DNA from: Lichtheimia corymbifera B2541
Taxonomy: Eukaryota > Mucoromycota > Mucoromycetes > Mucorales > Lichtheimiaceae
NCBI GenBank assembly: GCA_000697475.1
Contig: JNEU01000762.1
Coordinates: forward strand, 1-64,000
DNA length: 64,000 nt
Reading direction: 5' to 3'
Made by a program: the position numbers and the translations under genes. The notes below the pieces were generated by a model that was not told the origin of the DNA, searched no databases, and was given only the letters and a program-made list of their open reading frames with translations. Below, piece after piece: positions 33,311 to 45,939 of this stretch. Position 1 is the stretch's first letter; every line of letters starts with the position of its first letter.

Positions 33311-35752
33311 ACTGCTTTATCCCCCCTCCTCCTCCCATTTTCTTGTACCTTGCATATCGCTCTTCCTTTATTCCGCCAATCTTATTTCATCTCATGTCTA
33401 CATTCAATAAACAATGAAGTCTCACAGGATGAGGCTTGTAGAATGGATATAGAACATCCGATTGTTATGACCTTTTGTTTTCGCCGAGGATTGAGTAAGA
33501 TTTGCACCGTCGATCAACGGATACTACTAACGACACCATAATACAACGTTCATGTGCTGCAAGGTACAAACGATCGACAACAAGGAAAGGAAGGAAAACG
33601 CCGAAAGGCATGTGCTCCTTATTCACTATGCAGCTACGGAATGGAGCCGAACCAGGTCCTCGGAAAGTAGCCATTTGTTTATGATGTGCTGGGCGCTAAA
33701 AAGCGGCAGTACTTGTGTCTCCTCCATTTTAAATCACCTCTCTTTCCTGTCAATTTGAGGCAAAAAATGTTTCAAGAAGATCATCAAAGTGCGATCCATC
33801 AAAAATGGGGATGGATTCGTTTCCACCATGCGTGCGAATACTAAAACTGACAACTAGCAAAACAACAACAGTTGATGATTGATATAGGCAAATGAAACGA
33901 CCTCGTGTGTGTGTGTGTGTGTGTGCATCCTGTTACATAAATGCAAAAAGTGAGATATGATATGCGTACACAATTTCGTCAGGTTTACGTACACGCATGT
34001 ATGGTTTGGCGTCACTTTGCCTTTAATCGCGCGATAGCAAAGCCTTCATGCATGCATCCAACTTCATCTTGAGGCCAAAAGGGTTGGGATTTTTTACCTT
34101 TTTCTTTAGCGAATTGCTTGAGCAATGTATCATGCAAGTATATCCCGCTATCCGATAGTCTTTGTTGGAATGCATCAGTAATACAATTTGATTATCATAA
34201 TCATCTGCTGGGGTTATGCCGGAGGAACATCGTTGCATGCATATTGCGTTTGCTGGTTGACAGTATTGTTTTTATCCACTACATATGTCAGGAGAAATTG
34301 AAAAAGTTACAATGAGTGGACGTGTGGGCGGACATCACATTGTTGTCGTCAGATTATCATGCAGCATATGATAGATGAAAGCCCATCAATGCATGTTGTG
34401 CCTAACAAAACGATAAAGCAGAGTAAACTGAAAAAGAGGTGGGGGCTGGGGAAGAGAGAGGAGAAGAAAAAACGCACGGGCCTTTAACTACATAGAGAGT
34501 GTTCTCGAAAAGCAACTTTGAACAACAATATGCGCGTGTACCCTGTTTCGAGAAGCCTCTTCACCCCCTTCTTTGGTCTCTTTCAGAATTTACCCCCTTG
34601 CTTCTAGATCTTCCAACACGCTGCATTTGGTATATGCATAAAGGCACTTTGAGGATCACTTTACGCGCAGCTGTCATTATTACCTTTTGGATTCGGCATC
34701 ATACACGCACACGCTTTTGGGCGTCAAGGAGTTGTGAGTGTGTGTGTGCATGAATATGGAATGCAGCATGGGAAAGGAAATAAAAGTGAGCATCGATTTA
34801 ACCAATCGATCTGCATTAAACTCATTCTATTTGGTCCAAAGAAACGGGTTACGGCAAGCTTTGCTCTGCTGTTCCGCTTGTTTGATATAAACAAAACATA
34901 ACCCAAAGGCGGATCGATCCATCACTTTGGCTAAATAAGGTGCTTCGCCCGAATCAGCGGGGAGGGTGTGTAGCCTTTCATGGTGAGCATAGTATCATGG
35001 CTGCAACACTGACATGCTATGTATATGCTTCACTTACACTACCACTCTGTTTGCTGTGTGTTTTCCCTTTTTAAGTTTCAACGAGAGGATGATCACATTG
35101 TAAGCTCCCAAAAGTCAGTTTCATAAGCGTACAACTGTTTCAACATGATGTACGCGCTCACACGCATCACGGTCGGCACATTCACATAACGTTTGACATA
35201 TCCTTTGTGCTGTCATCATGTCATCCAACAGATTGACGGGAGCCTACTACTACATCATGGTGTAGTAACCATGTTTCTGAAATGTAAAAGCTGCAGTTTT
35301 GGATAATTTAATCTTGTTCCCCCTTAATCTCAAATTATGCATGATGCAATCAATGGCTTAAACGGCCTCACTCATATTGCTGGAAAGCAAATCGACCTTG
35401 TATTTATTGGATGAGCCGTGAACGTAAAATTGTCGTGTGGTACATATAATTATAGTGACCCTGATATTAAACATACATGTTGACATATGAAAATCGGTAC
35501 TGGTTGCAAAGAATGGAATGGCTGGAAGGAGCAGGGACGTGAGGTGGAAATAATGCAAATATAAAGGTGTCGTACTACTAATATTGTGAAGCAATAACCC
35601 ATGTTGTAGTTCCTATCACTTTTTCTGCGCATGGAAACGAGTGTCAGTGTTGTTGGATGTTGCGTGTTTTTTCTCTCCCACCAAAAATAGGCGAATTGCT
35701 GTATACGTGAATGTGTGTGCGTGTGTGTATATATGCAGGCCACTAGAGGGTG
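33311..35752. other. Intergenic region, no gene supported
   Basis: 2.4 kb after OLA1. It holds a TG repeat (about 33905-33925) and short, unsupported frames. One at 34023-34238 (minus, 71 codons) could be an exon end, but no partner exon or domain is visible. Confidence 0.4.
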
Positions 35753-36595
35753 TTACGGATGTTGCGTTTGATAAAGGCTAATATCTCTGGTCCCCCACGA
35801 CAAGCCCTTTCGGGTGCGAAAATGACGTCCTCGTGCATCAGAACGGATGAATGCCCTGAGACAGCATGGACACACATATGGCTTGATGCCTGTATGTACG
35901 CGTGTATGACGCTCCAAATCATGGCGTCGTGCAAATGTACGTAAGCAATAGCCACATTCATGGGACTTTACGCCCCCGCCACCAACGGTAGTACTAGTGC
36001 TGCTGCTGCTGCTGCTGCTACCGCTGCTGCTTGTGGAATGACGTCGTAAATGTGGTCGTTTCGCATTGCACTTGTCACTCGTAATATTGCTTGCATCAAT
36101 GGATGATGGCGGTGATATCGTTGGGGATGTGAAGCGTCGATGGGTAAAAACACCATCACCTTCTTGTTTTTGTTTTCCTAATGACAATGTTGTCTCGCTG
36201 GTGCTTATACGAGTGGTAGATATCATCATCATGCCAGCAGGGTTATCATCATCACCAGTGTTACTACAGCTGCTCGTGGGGAAAGGGGCATTGATCATGT
36301 GGAATTTGGTATCATCATCACCATTGGCGTGCATCTTTTCAGCACCACAGGGTGACCATAAGGTTGTCATTGTATCTGGCGTTTGGGGGTCAAGCCATCG
36401 TGTAGTAGACTCGCTTGGCATTTGAGACATTTTTGTGGTCGTGTCATAATACGGCTCCGATGCCATAGAGTAAATTGATGTCGATAAAGGCAATGGCTGA
36501 TCCATATCAGAGATAATAGGATGATGGATCCATCGTAGAGAAGAGGGTTGGTGTTGTTGGTGAGCTGATTGAAAAGGAGTAGGGGCATCCACCAT
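35753..36595 (-). CDS. C2H2 zinc-finger transcription factor-like protein
   Basis: A single exon of 280 residues. The start is the ATG at 36595 (MVDAPTPFQ); the upstream extension is hydrophobic and unlike the rest. Residues 1-210 are low-complexity and rich in Ser, Thr, Pro and Met, with a serine run near 205 encoded by a trinucleotide repeat. Two adjacent fingers lie at the C-terminus. The first is canonical: CGYCLRTFARRHDLERHTRVH. The linker TGIKPY is a normal TGEKP-type linker. The second is CPCCLRAFIRSDARGRHFRT, which has one histidine but no histidine at the fourth ligand position. Two-finger C-terminal proteins of this type are common regulators in fungi; targets are unknown. Confidence 0.8.
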   Translation of the reverse strand: MVDAPTPFQSAHQQHQPSSLRWIHHPIISDMDQPLPLSTSIYSMASEPYYDTTTKMSQMPSESTTRWLDPQTPDTMTTLWSPCGAEKMHANGDDDTKFHMINAPFPTSSCSNTGDDDNPAGMMMISTTRISTSETTLSLGKQKQEGDGVFTHRRFTSPTISPPSSIDASNITSDKCNAKRPHLRRHSTSSSGSSSSSSSTSTTVGGGGVKSHECGYCLRTFARRHDLERHTRVHTGIKPYVCPCCLRAFIRSDARGRHFRTRKGLSWGTRDISLYQTQHP

Positions 36596-37199
36596 ATCGA
36601 TAAGCAAATAGCTTTTGTTGACTGTGGAAATGACGACAGAAATTGAAAGAGCACAAGAGAGAAAAGAAAGGTGTGGATAAGACAGTGGGCGGAGGCAAAA
36701 GTGAGAGAATAAAAGAGGCGGTGGTTTATATATTATTACAATATCCATGCAAATCAAAATACAAGTATATCTTAAGATCTACCAGGTCCAATAAGCTCTT
36801 TGCCATGCAGAATAATGCCATTTCACTAAACCTAGTATGTATGTTCGATTTATATATACAAAAACACGTGAGATGACCGTACGCACAAATGGATGACACG
36901 CTAAGAATTTTGATTATGAGTTGATGAGTGGTCTTTGATATTGCTCCCACACAACACCAAAGGCTACAACAATATGTGTGTGTGGTCAGGGGTAAGGAAA
37001 AGGGACCTGTCGTATGACAGCAACATACACAACCCTCCTCTTTGGCATTGTTTGACTACATTCCTTCATTTGGATTTCCATCCCGAGGCCTGTGGTCGTC
37101 TCGATAAACATAATTATTTCAGTACAAGTTTCATCATGATGATCGATCGGATCGCACACACACGTTCTTGATATCGTTTTTATTCCTCATATGTCAAGA
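36596..37199. other. Intergenic region
   Basis: 600 bp between the zinc-finger gene start and the oligopeptidase stop. Purine-rich near 36640-36720, which is the antisense of a pyrimidine-rich leader of the zinc-finger gene. No gene seen. Confidence 0.45.
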
Positions 37200-40106
37200 T
37201 TATACAGTTAACAAGCCAGTATGGCGTAGTAAAGCACGGACATCTACATCTTCACGACCTCTAAACTGCTTCCACACTTCTTTGGGAGGAGTGCCACCCC
37301 CAAGCGCCAAGACAGTGTCGCGATAGCGTGATCCAATTTCAGCAATAGCTTGCTTTCCACCCTTTGCACCAGCCTCCTCAAATGCTGCGTATGCATCGGC
37401 AGAGTATGTTTCTGACCACTTGTAGCTATAAACAAGAGCACATTGGATATAAGCACATTGATCTTTTTCTCCTGCGTTCTATTTTTTCTCCATTCACATA
37501 GCCTATAACCCACCTGTAGTAGCCAGCACTATAAGCACCACCAAAGATGTGCATAAAACTGCAAAGGAATCGATCCTCCGGCAAACGTGGTATCAATGTA
37601 GTTTCGCGTGCAATATCGGCATCAATGTCAAACACGGTAGGCTCATCAGCAGACTGAGGCGGCTTGAAGCTCGAATGCAGGGTCATGTCCACTTTGGAGA
37701 AATGAAGCTATCATCACAATCGTCAATATGTATATGCGTGTGTGAGAGACAGTTGATGTGCAGTGTAAATCATTCTATCCTTACCTGACGCAACATCGCC
37801 ATACCACTTAGGAACTCACGATTCTTGACAAGTGCATCAATCATATCCTTTGGCATAGGGTTGCCTGTTTTGTAATGACCCGATAAACGCTCAAGCCATT
37901 CAGGTTCACTGCAAAAGTTCTCCATAAACTGTGATGCGACCTACGACAATGTATGTGTGAGAGAATGATTTTTTTAACTCATCCTTTTCCTACCTCGACG
38001 AAATCCCACTCGATACCATTGACACCGGATGCATCTGGGTAGTCCACTCGGGTCATCATCTTGATAACAAGGGTAAGTCAGTGATCCAAATAAAAGGGGA
38101 CTGTATCAAGGATAAGCTCACATGTTGTAGACAATGACCAAATTCATGGAACAAGGTCTCTACGTCTCGGAATTTCATCAAGGAAGGTTCTTGTGGGGAA
38201 CGGGGCGACGGCTGATTACAGATCAAGTATGCTAAAGCCACGAGGAAACCATGATGTGTCAATAAACGATTCAACCAAGAACAGGAACAAAGAATACGTT
38301 ACCAACAGGTAAAGTGACCTCGCCATTCGAGTGCTTGGTTCGAGTGGTGACAGTGTCCATCCATGCACCGCTTCTCTTTTCCGAAGGTCTGGAATAAAAG
38401 TCGCCATAAAAGTAGGCCTTCACCTTCCCGTTTTCGGATACCTTGAAAACCTTGACATCCTCATGCCAACGGGTGATTCCCAAATTGGTCATCTCATCAG
38501 GGGCCAGTTCCTGTACTTGAATACCCAGCACCTCATTCGCCACGTCGAATAATCCTTGTAACACCTTGGGGAATGCAAAGTACTCGGAAATGGTCTCTTC
38601 GTCAAACTTGAATAAAGCCTTGCGATATTGTTCAGAGACATAGCCCGTGTCCCATGGTGCAAGAGGACCTTTTTGTTGCAAAGTCTCAGCAGCAAATTGT
38701 TCCAATGCCTTGACTTCGTCGCGTGCACGTGCAATGGACGACGTAAACAAACTGTCCAAGAGTTGTTCGGCTGTTGACACGCTCTCTGCCATCTTGACTG
38801 AAAGGGATAATTCCGCATGCGACTTGTAACCTAACAACTCGGCCTTCTTTTGTCGCAAATCGAGAATCTCATTGATCACTGGCTCATTGTTCAACTCTGC
38901 AGTCGAGGCCTTGGTAATATTGGCTCGATATACCTAAGCAACCATGCGTCAGTTTACTGTTTGTTTGTTGTCTTTTCCCCCTCTTTCTCGCTCTCTCCTT
39001 TGTCCTTTGTTACCTCCTCACGAAGGGCACGGTTGCTGCAATTCATCATGAATGGACCATAAATGGGATAATCCAATGTAATACAGTAGCCATCTTCGCC
39101 AAGTCGTTCACCATTGGCTTTAAGAGTAGCCAAAAACGCATCGGAGCATCCTTCCAATTCAGCCTTATCTTTGACCACACGCTTGTAAGCCTTGGTACCA
39201 TCCAGCACATTATTGTTGAAAGTGAGTGATAGTTGTGACAGACGCTCTGAGATTTCATTGAACTGCTTCTTCTCGGGGGAATTCTCTGGAAGACCGATGC
39301 CTGCATTCTTCATACTACGAATCGCCTTGTCGACAATACGTTGTTGGACCTTGTCAAGCTTATTCCATTCACCGGATGATCTCAAGGCGTTAAGGGCGTT
39401 GTACTTTGGAACGGATTGATTCATCAAAAGACCGAGTTTCACCACTTGGGGCTAAGATAGCATCCATGAGTATAATGGTGGCGGCCACGTGGACGGATGA
39501 ACATGAGGATCAGCCTACCTGGATCTTTTCAAGAGATTCACGCAATTCAGGGGAGTTTTTGACGCCATTCAAATGCGAGAGAATGCCATAAGCCCGACCC
39601 AATTCATCCTCAAGAGCAGATACTATATTACTCAACTATGAATACCCTCACATTTTCATCATCTTGACATAGGATACTTTACATTTTCCAATCGTTCCAT
39701 CCCATGTAGGTTCGAATTGTTTCTCGAGTTGAAGGAATTCATCACGCACCGAGTTGATAAGTTGCTCAAAAGCAGGTACTGCCACCTCGGGTTTGCACTG
39801 GGAGAGCAAGGTCTCAAAGTCTGGAAACAGCTTCCACTGCACAAAAGGAGATTTTTTGTATGGCTTGATATCTTGAGTCACTGTAGCAAGAGAACGCGAT
39901 CGTGGAAGCCATTGCATGGCACCGGCACGGGACAAGGTCGAGTTAACAACGCCAGGAGCAGTAGTAGCAGTAGCTTTGTGACGAAGGTGAGTTGTCATTG
40001 TTCTTGTAGAAGACAAGGTGCGTCGATTAGAGCTGACATTGGGAGTAGAACGACGTGCTGATGCAACCCAACGAGCGATCGGATGTCGATTGACTGATCG
40101 GTACAT
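37200..40106 (-). CDS. Mitochondrial-type M3A oligopeptidase (oligopeptidase A/thimet family)
   Basis: A multi-exon gene of about ten exons. The start at 40106 opens a basic, Arg- and Ser-rich leader (MYRSVNRHPIARW), typical of mitochondrial targeting. Downstream exons show M3 signatures: FEQLINSVRDEFLQLEKQFE, NSPEKKQFNEISERLSQLS, the RWHEDVKVFKV segment, the YFYGDFYSRPSEKRSGAWMD segment and the zinc site LFHEFGHCLQH, then DASGVNGIEWDFVE and the FGGAYSAGYYRYKWS substrate-binding region. The last exon ends at a TAA at 37200-37202. The enzyme is a zinc metallopeptidase cleaving short peptides, such as cleaved targeting sequences in organelles. Exon borders in the 5' third (39450-39690) were not fixed exactly. 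It is an oligopeptidase A-like rather than a Prd1-like sequence by the RWHEDVKV block; that choice is tentative. Confidence 0.88.
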
Positions 40107-40899
40107 GGTGGAGGAGTGGAGAAAGGTTGAGTTGCTGGGCAACGGCTGTGAATGTTTTCTTTCATCACCGCATAGCAAGGGCCGACATAGATACGTTAAT
40201 GCTTGAACGACTTGTAATGCATCACACTCTGTAGAATGATTATGCTGTGTTATATTCGAAATAAAGCACAATTAGCTTGATGATAAGCTACCATCCTCTT
40301 TCTCATGTCAATTTCTTCTTTCAGCTTTCAAATGAACATACGATAATGCATTCTTCAGGCACCAGTCCATGAACAATCAACGCACGTGATCTTTTATCTT
40401 ACACATTGCACAAATACAAGCCCTGAAACTATCTTCTCTGAAGCAATTCGATGAGAATTGACATGTATAATTGATACACACGCAAATCTTATAGGATGTT
40501 GATGATACATGAAAGGCATGTTATGTACAAGTCAATCGATCCAGGGAGCGACGCCCCTTCGGTTATGGTATAATATAGCCTTACTATGGAGCAAGAAGAA
40601 GAGAAACCATCCTTGACCTATCACAATGAGTCACCCTCCTGTAACATTTCAGGCTAAAACGATAGTTTATTACACATTATACATACGTCTTTGTTGTAGA
40701 CTTGTAACCAGTAACAAGGACATATTTGTTCCACCAAATCCATTCGCCTGGATCCAATTAACTCTTATCTCTCTTTTTACAATTCTCTTTTGGCTTTATC
40801 ACTTTCTCAGATCCAGCCCCTCTTCCTCTACTCTCTCTCTCTCTCTCTTCTTTCTTCCCCGCACTTTTTTTTTCTTATCATACTGGCTTCTCGGTGATC
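40107..40899. promoter_or_regulatory. Divergent promoter region
   Basis: 790 bp between divergent genes. The 80 bp before 40899 are a CT repeat and pyrimidine tract (CTCTCTCTCTCTCTCTCTTC at about 40831) with a run of T at about 40866-40875. No gene seen. Confidence 0.4.
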
Positions 40900-41424
40900 A
40901 TGGAAACGCAATCGGTCTGGCGACGCGGTCATTTTCTCTTTGATGTACATAGTGGTGGACACCCATTTACCAATTCGTCAGGCACAGGTGAACGGGTTTC
41001 TCCTGATCTGCCCATGCCCACCACTAGTCAAGGTTGCACTGCCATGACAACGACACTTGCTCTTGATCACGGACTGATATACCACAACCCGACATTGCCA
41101 TTGGAATCGGTCAGCTCTCCCACGACGATACGACGACCTTTTGTTCGCTTTCCACCTTTCCAAAGTCACTATGATCATGGTTTGCCTATGTATCAAGGCG
41201 GCGATTTTGATTCGTTCTTTGCAGATAAGGAGAGAGAACAACCTGTATTTGGTGGTGAACATAACGAAGTATTCCGCATTTGCCCATCATCAATACATAA
41301 AACAACAACGACAACGACGACGAATAGTGATCCTCATCATTATCGACTCAAGACCCCTGAAAAAAGGGAATCGTCAACTGACTCATCGGATGATGATTAC
41401 AGCCACAAACGACCCAAGATCTAG
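40900..41424 (+). CDS. Hypothetical low-complexity protein
   Basis: One open frame of 174 residues from the ATG at 40900 (METQSVWRRGHFLFD). No domain is recognised. The sequence is rich in Ser, Thr, Pro and His, with an octathreonine-like run (KTTTTTTTNS) encoded by ACA/ACG repeats, and a basic C-terminal KRPKI preceded by an acidic patch (SSDDDYSHKRPKI), which could be a nuclear localisation signal. The pyrimidine-rich leader supports a real promoter. Trinucleotide repeats continue after the stop (CAACAACAAC at about 41456 and CAGCAGCAGCAGCAAC at about 41518). Confidence 0.55.
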   Translation: METQSVWRRGHFLFDVHSGGHPFTNSSGTGERVSPDLPMPTTSQGCTAMTTTLALDHGLIYHNPTLPLESVSSPTTIRRPFVRFPPFQSHYDHGLPMYQGGDFDSFFADKEREQPVFGGEHNEVFRICPSSIHKTTTTTTTNSDPHHYRLKTPEKRESSTDSSDDDYSHKRPKI

Positions 41425-43388
41425 AACGGACATTTGGAAGAATTCGACATCATACAACAACAACAACAACAACAACATTATACTTCATCCACCCCATTGA
41501 CTATACTACAAGGAGAGCAGCAGCAGCAGCAACATCCTCCATCATCGACATCATGACCCAATGCATCAAAGGGAGATGGGCGTTTGAATTTGAGAAGCAA
41601 CAGGAGACGAAATCCTCCTTTCCCCGCCTGTTAATGATGATCGTAGGATCCAAACAACTACATTTTACCTCTTATTGTATATTTTCTTTCCCATTTCATT
41701 GACTTATTACTCGCTCAATCATATCCCACCTTGGAGCATAGAAGGATCCACTTTTTTCTTTTAATACAAATGTGTTATTTATATCGACATGTGATGCATG
41801 TTGATTGATAATCAACAGAGATGGATGGCTGCGGTTGGTGAATTGTCTCTACGATGAGGGTTGCACAGCTTCTTACTTGTTCAGGATATGTATAAACTGA
41901 AGGTCCATAACCAGTCTATTGCATACGTCACCTACGCCATCGTGGCGTCGACGGTAAATCATACTAGTGCTTCTTTTTGTCATCGTCGGATGATTACATG
42001 CCGATTCTTAATGTGTGTGTCTCTCTCTCTTTTTCTACCGGGAAAAACTTGTAATCTGCGGGTAATATTGATTGGGTGAGAACATCTGATTTCACATGAT
42101 GAATTATAATTCTGCGCACGCACCAACAACAATCTGTTTTGCATAAATACGCCCATAGTTTGCTTATATTACCTTACCATGATCCTGGGATATTGAACTT
42201 TCCACCTGCTGTTGTCTTTGATTGCGGTTTGGGAAATGGTGTGATTCTCTAGTCTTGTGAAACTTAGCCAGTGGCTATTTCAGGGTCTCTCGCCACCACG
42301 TTGTTTTAAGGTACTTTCCAGTATCACCATCTGCGATACGTAATTTACATGCTAGCAACACACCCAGCATTTGCTTATCCAGTGATTGAGAATCACTTGA
42401 CGCCTGTATATTAACATGATGGCAAGTCCTGAATATCCAAGACATCTCCCTGGATAATAGCTGCAAAGCTAACATCATGTCTTGATCAGATTCCAAAACA
42501 TACTGCTAAGCCTACATGATGACCTGTGTTCCACCCAACCTGAAGAATGGCTCTTTTCAAATGAACGAGCATGTATAAAGCAACAGCTCACATACCCAAG
42601 CTTATCGACAACCATATCTTCGACGATTTATACCACCACCTTGCAATCCCATATCCTGGATTTAAAAATGCCCCACTCTTTTGTCAAGAAGAAATATACA
42701 AGTGGATTAGCACAATGGTTTATGTATGTGCTCAAAATATCAGCATAAGAATTGTGACGTACTTCATACATGGAGAAGATGCCGGTTGTTCACCGAAACC
42801 AAGCTGCAGATTTTGTTGAATTCTAACTATACATGCATTTACATTATAATTCAGTGATTCAATTCACACACGCAGTTGATGAAAGAAGCAAGCGACGAGT
42901 ACTTGGGTTGGTTTGGGGCATGCAAGAGGATTGTGCGCTCCTGTATATGTCAGGAGAAGTATGAATAGCAACAGCCCTTCTATTATTGGAGCAGAATGAC
43001 AGGGGATATTGTTGTTGCTGTATACCCATCATCATCGTGATCATGATCATGTTCTTATGTTGCATCAAAAGGAGGGAGGGGAAATGAGACATACTTTTTA
43101 TTCTTCCAATAAGAACAAAGGAAGCATCGATTGTTTCAATGGAAAGATCCAATTATAATAATGCTATTGTAGGATCCGAAACAAGATAAAGCATAACGGG
43201 GTAAGCCAAGGAATCAAGAGGGTGGGGAATATCCAGTCGGAATGAGTGTTGCTGTGCGGTGCGTGCGTATCTCCAGCTGGCTTGGTCGGCGGGCGGAGTA
43301 GAGTGATGCTTTTGCCAAGAACTGAGGATGACTCTCCTTGTCGCTTTTCGCAATACTTGGTCTTTTTCTCTCTTTCCTGCAGAATATC
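41425..43388. other. Intergenic region upstream of PacC/Rim101 gene
   Basis: About 2 kb. Includes trinucleotide repeats just after 41450, a CT tract near 42022, and two overlapping open frames at 42482-42819 that have no recognisable domain. Long upstream regions are common before regulators. Confidence 0.45.
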
Positions 43389-45478
43389 ATGGAAACTGAA
43401 GTACTTACTTGCCGTTGGCAAAACTGTGACAAGACATACCTGGATCCAGAACTACTTTACAGCCACTTGACAAACGACCATGTTGGACGAAAGTCGACCG
43501 GCAACCTTTGCTTGACTTGCCACTGGGAGAACTGCGACGTTACAGTAATCAAGCGAGACCACATTACGAGCCATCTTCGAGTCCATGTTCCTCTAAAGCC
43601 ACACCATTGCAACGTAACTATCAACATTGGCGTTATTAGATGAGTAGCTAACCCAATGATGCTCTCCTTGTAGTTTTGTCCAAAGTCGTTCAAGCGTCCA
43701 CAGGATCTCAAGAAGCACGAAAAGATCCACAGCGAGGAACACATGGCTTCATTACGAAGTCATCAGACACGAGGCAACATTGCACAACCACTTACACCAC
43801 CTCGTCAGCCAGGCATGGATTTGGCTCTTTCGCCAGCTTCGTCTTCATCCGAGCCACAGTTACATCATTCACCAGCATCACGCACACCCGCATCACCGCC
43901 CCAGAGCACATATTCTGAAGGTAACTGGTGTTGGGCGCAGTGTATTTGTATCAACATTATACTGATATGTTATATCTATTTCTGTAACAATAGACAGCGG
44001 TTTGCATCCTTCTCCTTACACTGATGCTTACGACAACTTTGGCCCCAATATTAAGCAACAACAGCCTACATTTGCTACACCCGATCAAATGATCACCGAT
44101 CTTATCTTCCCCGAAGACACCGAGATGAAGGCAGAGTACAATCAAGGTAAACAACGCTATTTGCATGAATCATCGTAAAATGTATCTCATTTGAGCATTT
44201 ATAGACTTTGCCAATCGTTTGTGTATGTTGGAGAATGCACTCAATACTGGATCAGTCAGCCCTCAAGACATGAATATCAACATTGCCGATGAACAAGAGC
44301 TTGCCAATGTCAATGCATGGCTCGCACGATTGACTGGCAGTATCCCCGACAATTATGTGCAACAACAACAGCAGCAGCCAGTCGTACAAGATCAACAAAA
44401 GATGATGTATGATTCAATGTACGGCAATCCAACCACAACAGCATCATCATTTGCATCCACGCCAACTACATATCAACAGACTTCATCTTATGATCCAAGT
44501 ATGATGCTCCAGTCTTTTACTGATCCTACTGCACAACCCATGCATCAGCCACAGCAACCACAACAACAACAGCCTCTACAAGATGCAAACATGTTGTATC
44601 CATCAGCAGAGCAAGACTTGTATGTTCGATCGCACCCTATTCCTCAGCAATCGAATTCAGTACCTCCCATGGATGACGTTGCATACATGAATGGAGGATT
44701 CGACAATATGATGTCAATGGATTATGGAGCACAAGCAATGTCTCTTGGATATTCACCATCACCTATGGATGCAACTGCCGGCAACATTGGAATGACTACC
44801 GGATTCCGACACCATTATACCGCTGTTCCTGACGTCACCATGAATGGCTTCACTCCTGATATTCGCACAGCTACCAATTTCACAAGTGCCAACAGCAAAT
44901 CCAAGCGTAATGCTGCCAAGACACCATCCGATGGTGCACAGGTGGAAAAGGATGAAACCAAGGAGAATATCAAGCCTACCAAAGCTAAGGCAGTTACATA
45001 TGAAGACAAGAAGAATGTGGCAACGTTGTTCAATGTCTTTACCAGTATCGGTGAACCAGGCAAACCAAGTACCACTAGCAAACCAGCCAAGAGTAGCAGT
45101 GAGAAAGAATCCACCAAGGATGCATCATCATCATCATCATCATCAGAAAACTCCAAGCAAAAGAAGGAGGAGGATGAGGAAAAGAGCAAGGCTTCTTCTC
45201 CTGTCAAAAAGGATGTAGTCGACTTACTGGTGAGCGACTTGTCTGAATTGGACATCAAGGAAAAGAGTAAACCTATCGAGGAGCCAAGTCGGAAAGCAGC
45301 AGCATCGTCATCATCAACGCTTTATCCAAGCAGCAATTCCCTTCCAACAGCAGAACGTCATCGTTTATTGTTAAATCAAATCAGGCAATGGGTGAATGAC
45401 AGCTATGCAATGAAATCCAAGACCAAGGCACCTACAACTCCCTCTTATAATAAGACATCATCCGTTTCAGTACAATAA
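43389..45478 (+). CDS. pH-response zinc-finger transcription factor PacC/Rim101
   Basis: Four exons (43389-43613, 43674-43920, 43994-44146, 44205-45478) encode 632 residues. Three C2H2 fingers fill residues 8 to about 100: [40 protein letters not shown] and [20 protein letters not shown]. This order and the first two fingers with C-x4-C spacing are diagnostic for PacC/Rim101, which in other fungi is activated by C-terminal proteolysis at alkaline pH. The rest is disordered, with glutamine-rich stretches ([19 protein letters not shown]), serine runs and acidic/basic tracts. Near the end are LNQIRQWVN and a short Ser-rich tail. The processing site cannot be located by eye. Intron 1 splits finger 3 exactly after CN. 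Confidence 0.92.
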
Positions 45479-45939
45479 GTCCACCCACTCATCATCCCAC
45501 ACATTTCTCTGTTTTATACTTTTCTCGCACGCCTATCATGCATATCTCTCTCGCTCTCTTCTTTACTCGCACTCACAGTTTTTTCCTCCCCCACTTTGAA
45601 TCGTTTTCCTTTTTTTTCCTTTTTGTTTGATCACTCTTTACCCAAATGAAGCTTCATATCTTATTACAATATAACTTAAAAGTGTTGTAAAGTGAGTGAG
45701 TGTGGGTGTGTGTATGTTGTGGAGGGACTCGCACGTGAAATGGCATTGCACATGGTCCATCGGTCATCTTCTTTTAATCCATTCTGGGAGATTGAGCTTT
45801 ACATAACGTAGCTTTCAAAGTGCTTGCTTCGGATACTGAATGACTGGGGGCACATGTGATTTGTTGCAGCAATATAAAAACGCCAGGACCGCTCATTTCT
45901 CCATTCCTCTTCCCCACTTTAACACCCCAACCAACTCAA
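45479..45939. promoter_or_regulatory. Terminator of PacC gene and promoter of FAT1-like gene
   Basis: 460 bp in a tandem arrangement. It has T-rich tracts at 45575-45625 and a TG repeat at about 45693-45712. No gene seen. Confidence 0.4.

Noticed and set aside
42482..42819. Two overlapping frames upstream of PacC/Rim101
   Set aside because: Neither shows a domain and each interrupts the other; possibly a dead gene.
44815..45258. Serine-rich frame antisense to PacC/Rim101
   Set aside because: It is the complement of acidic and serine runs of the sense protein.
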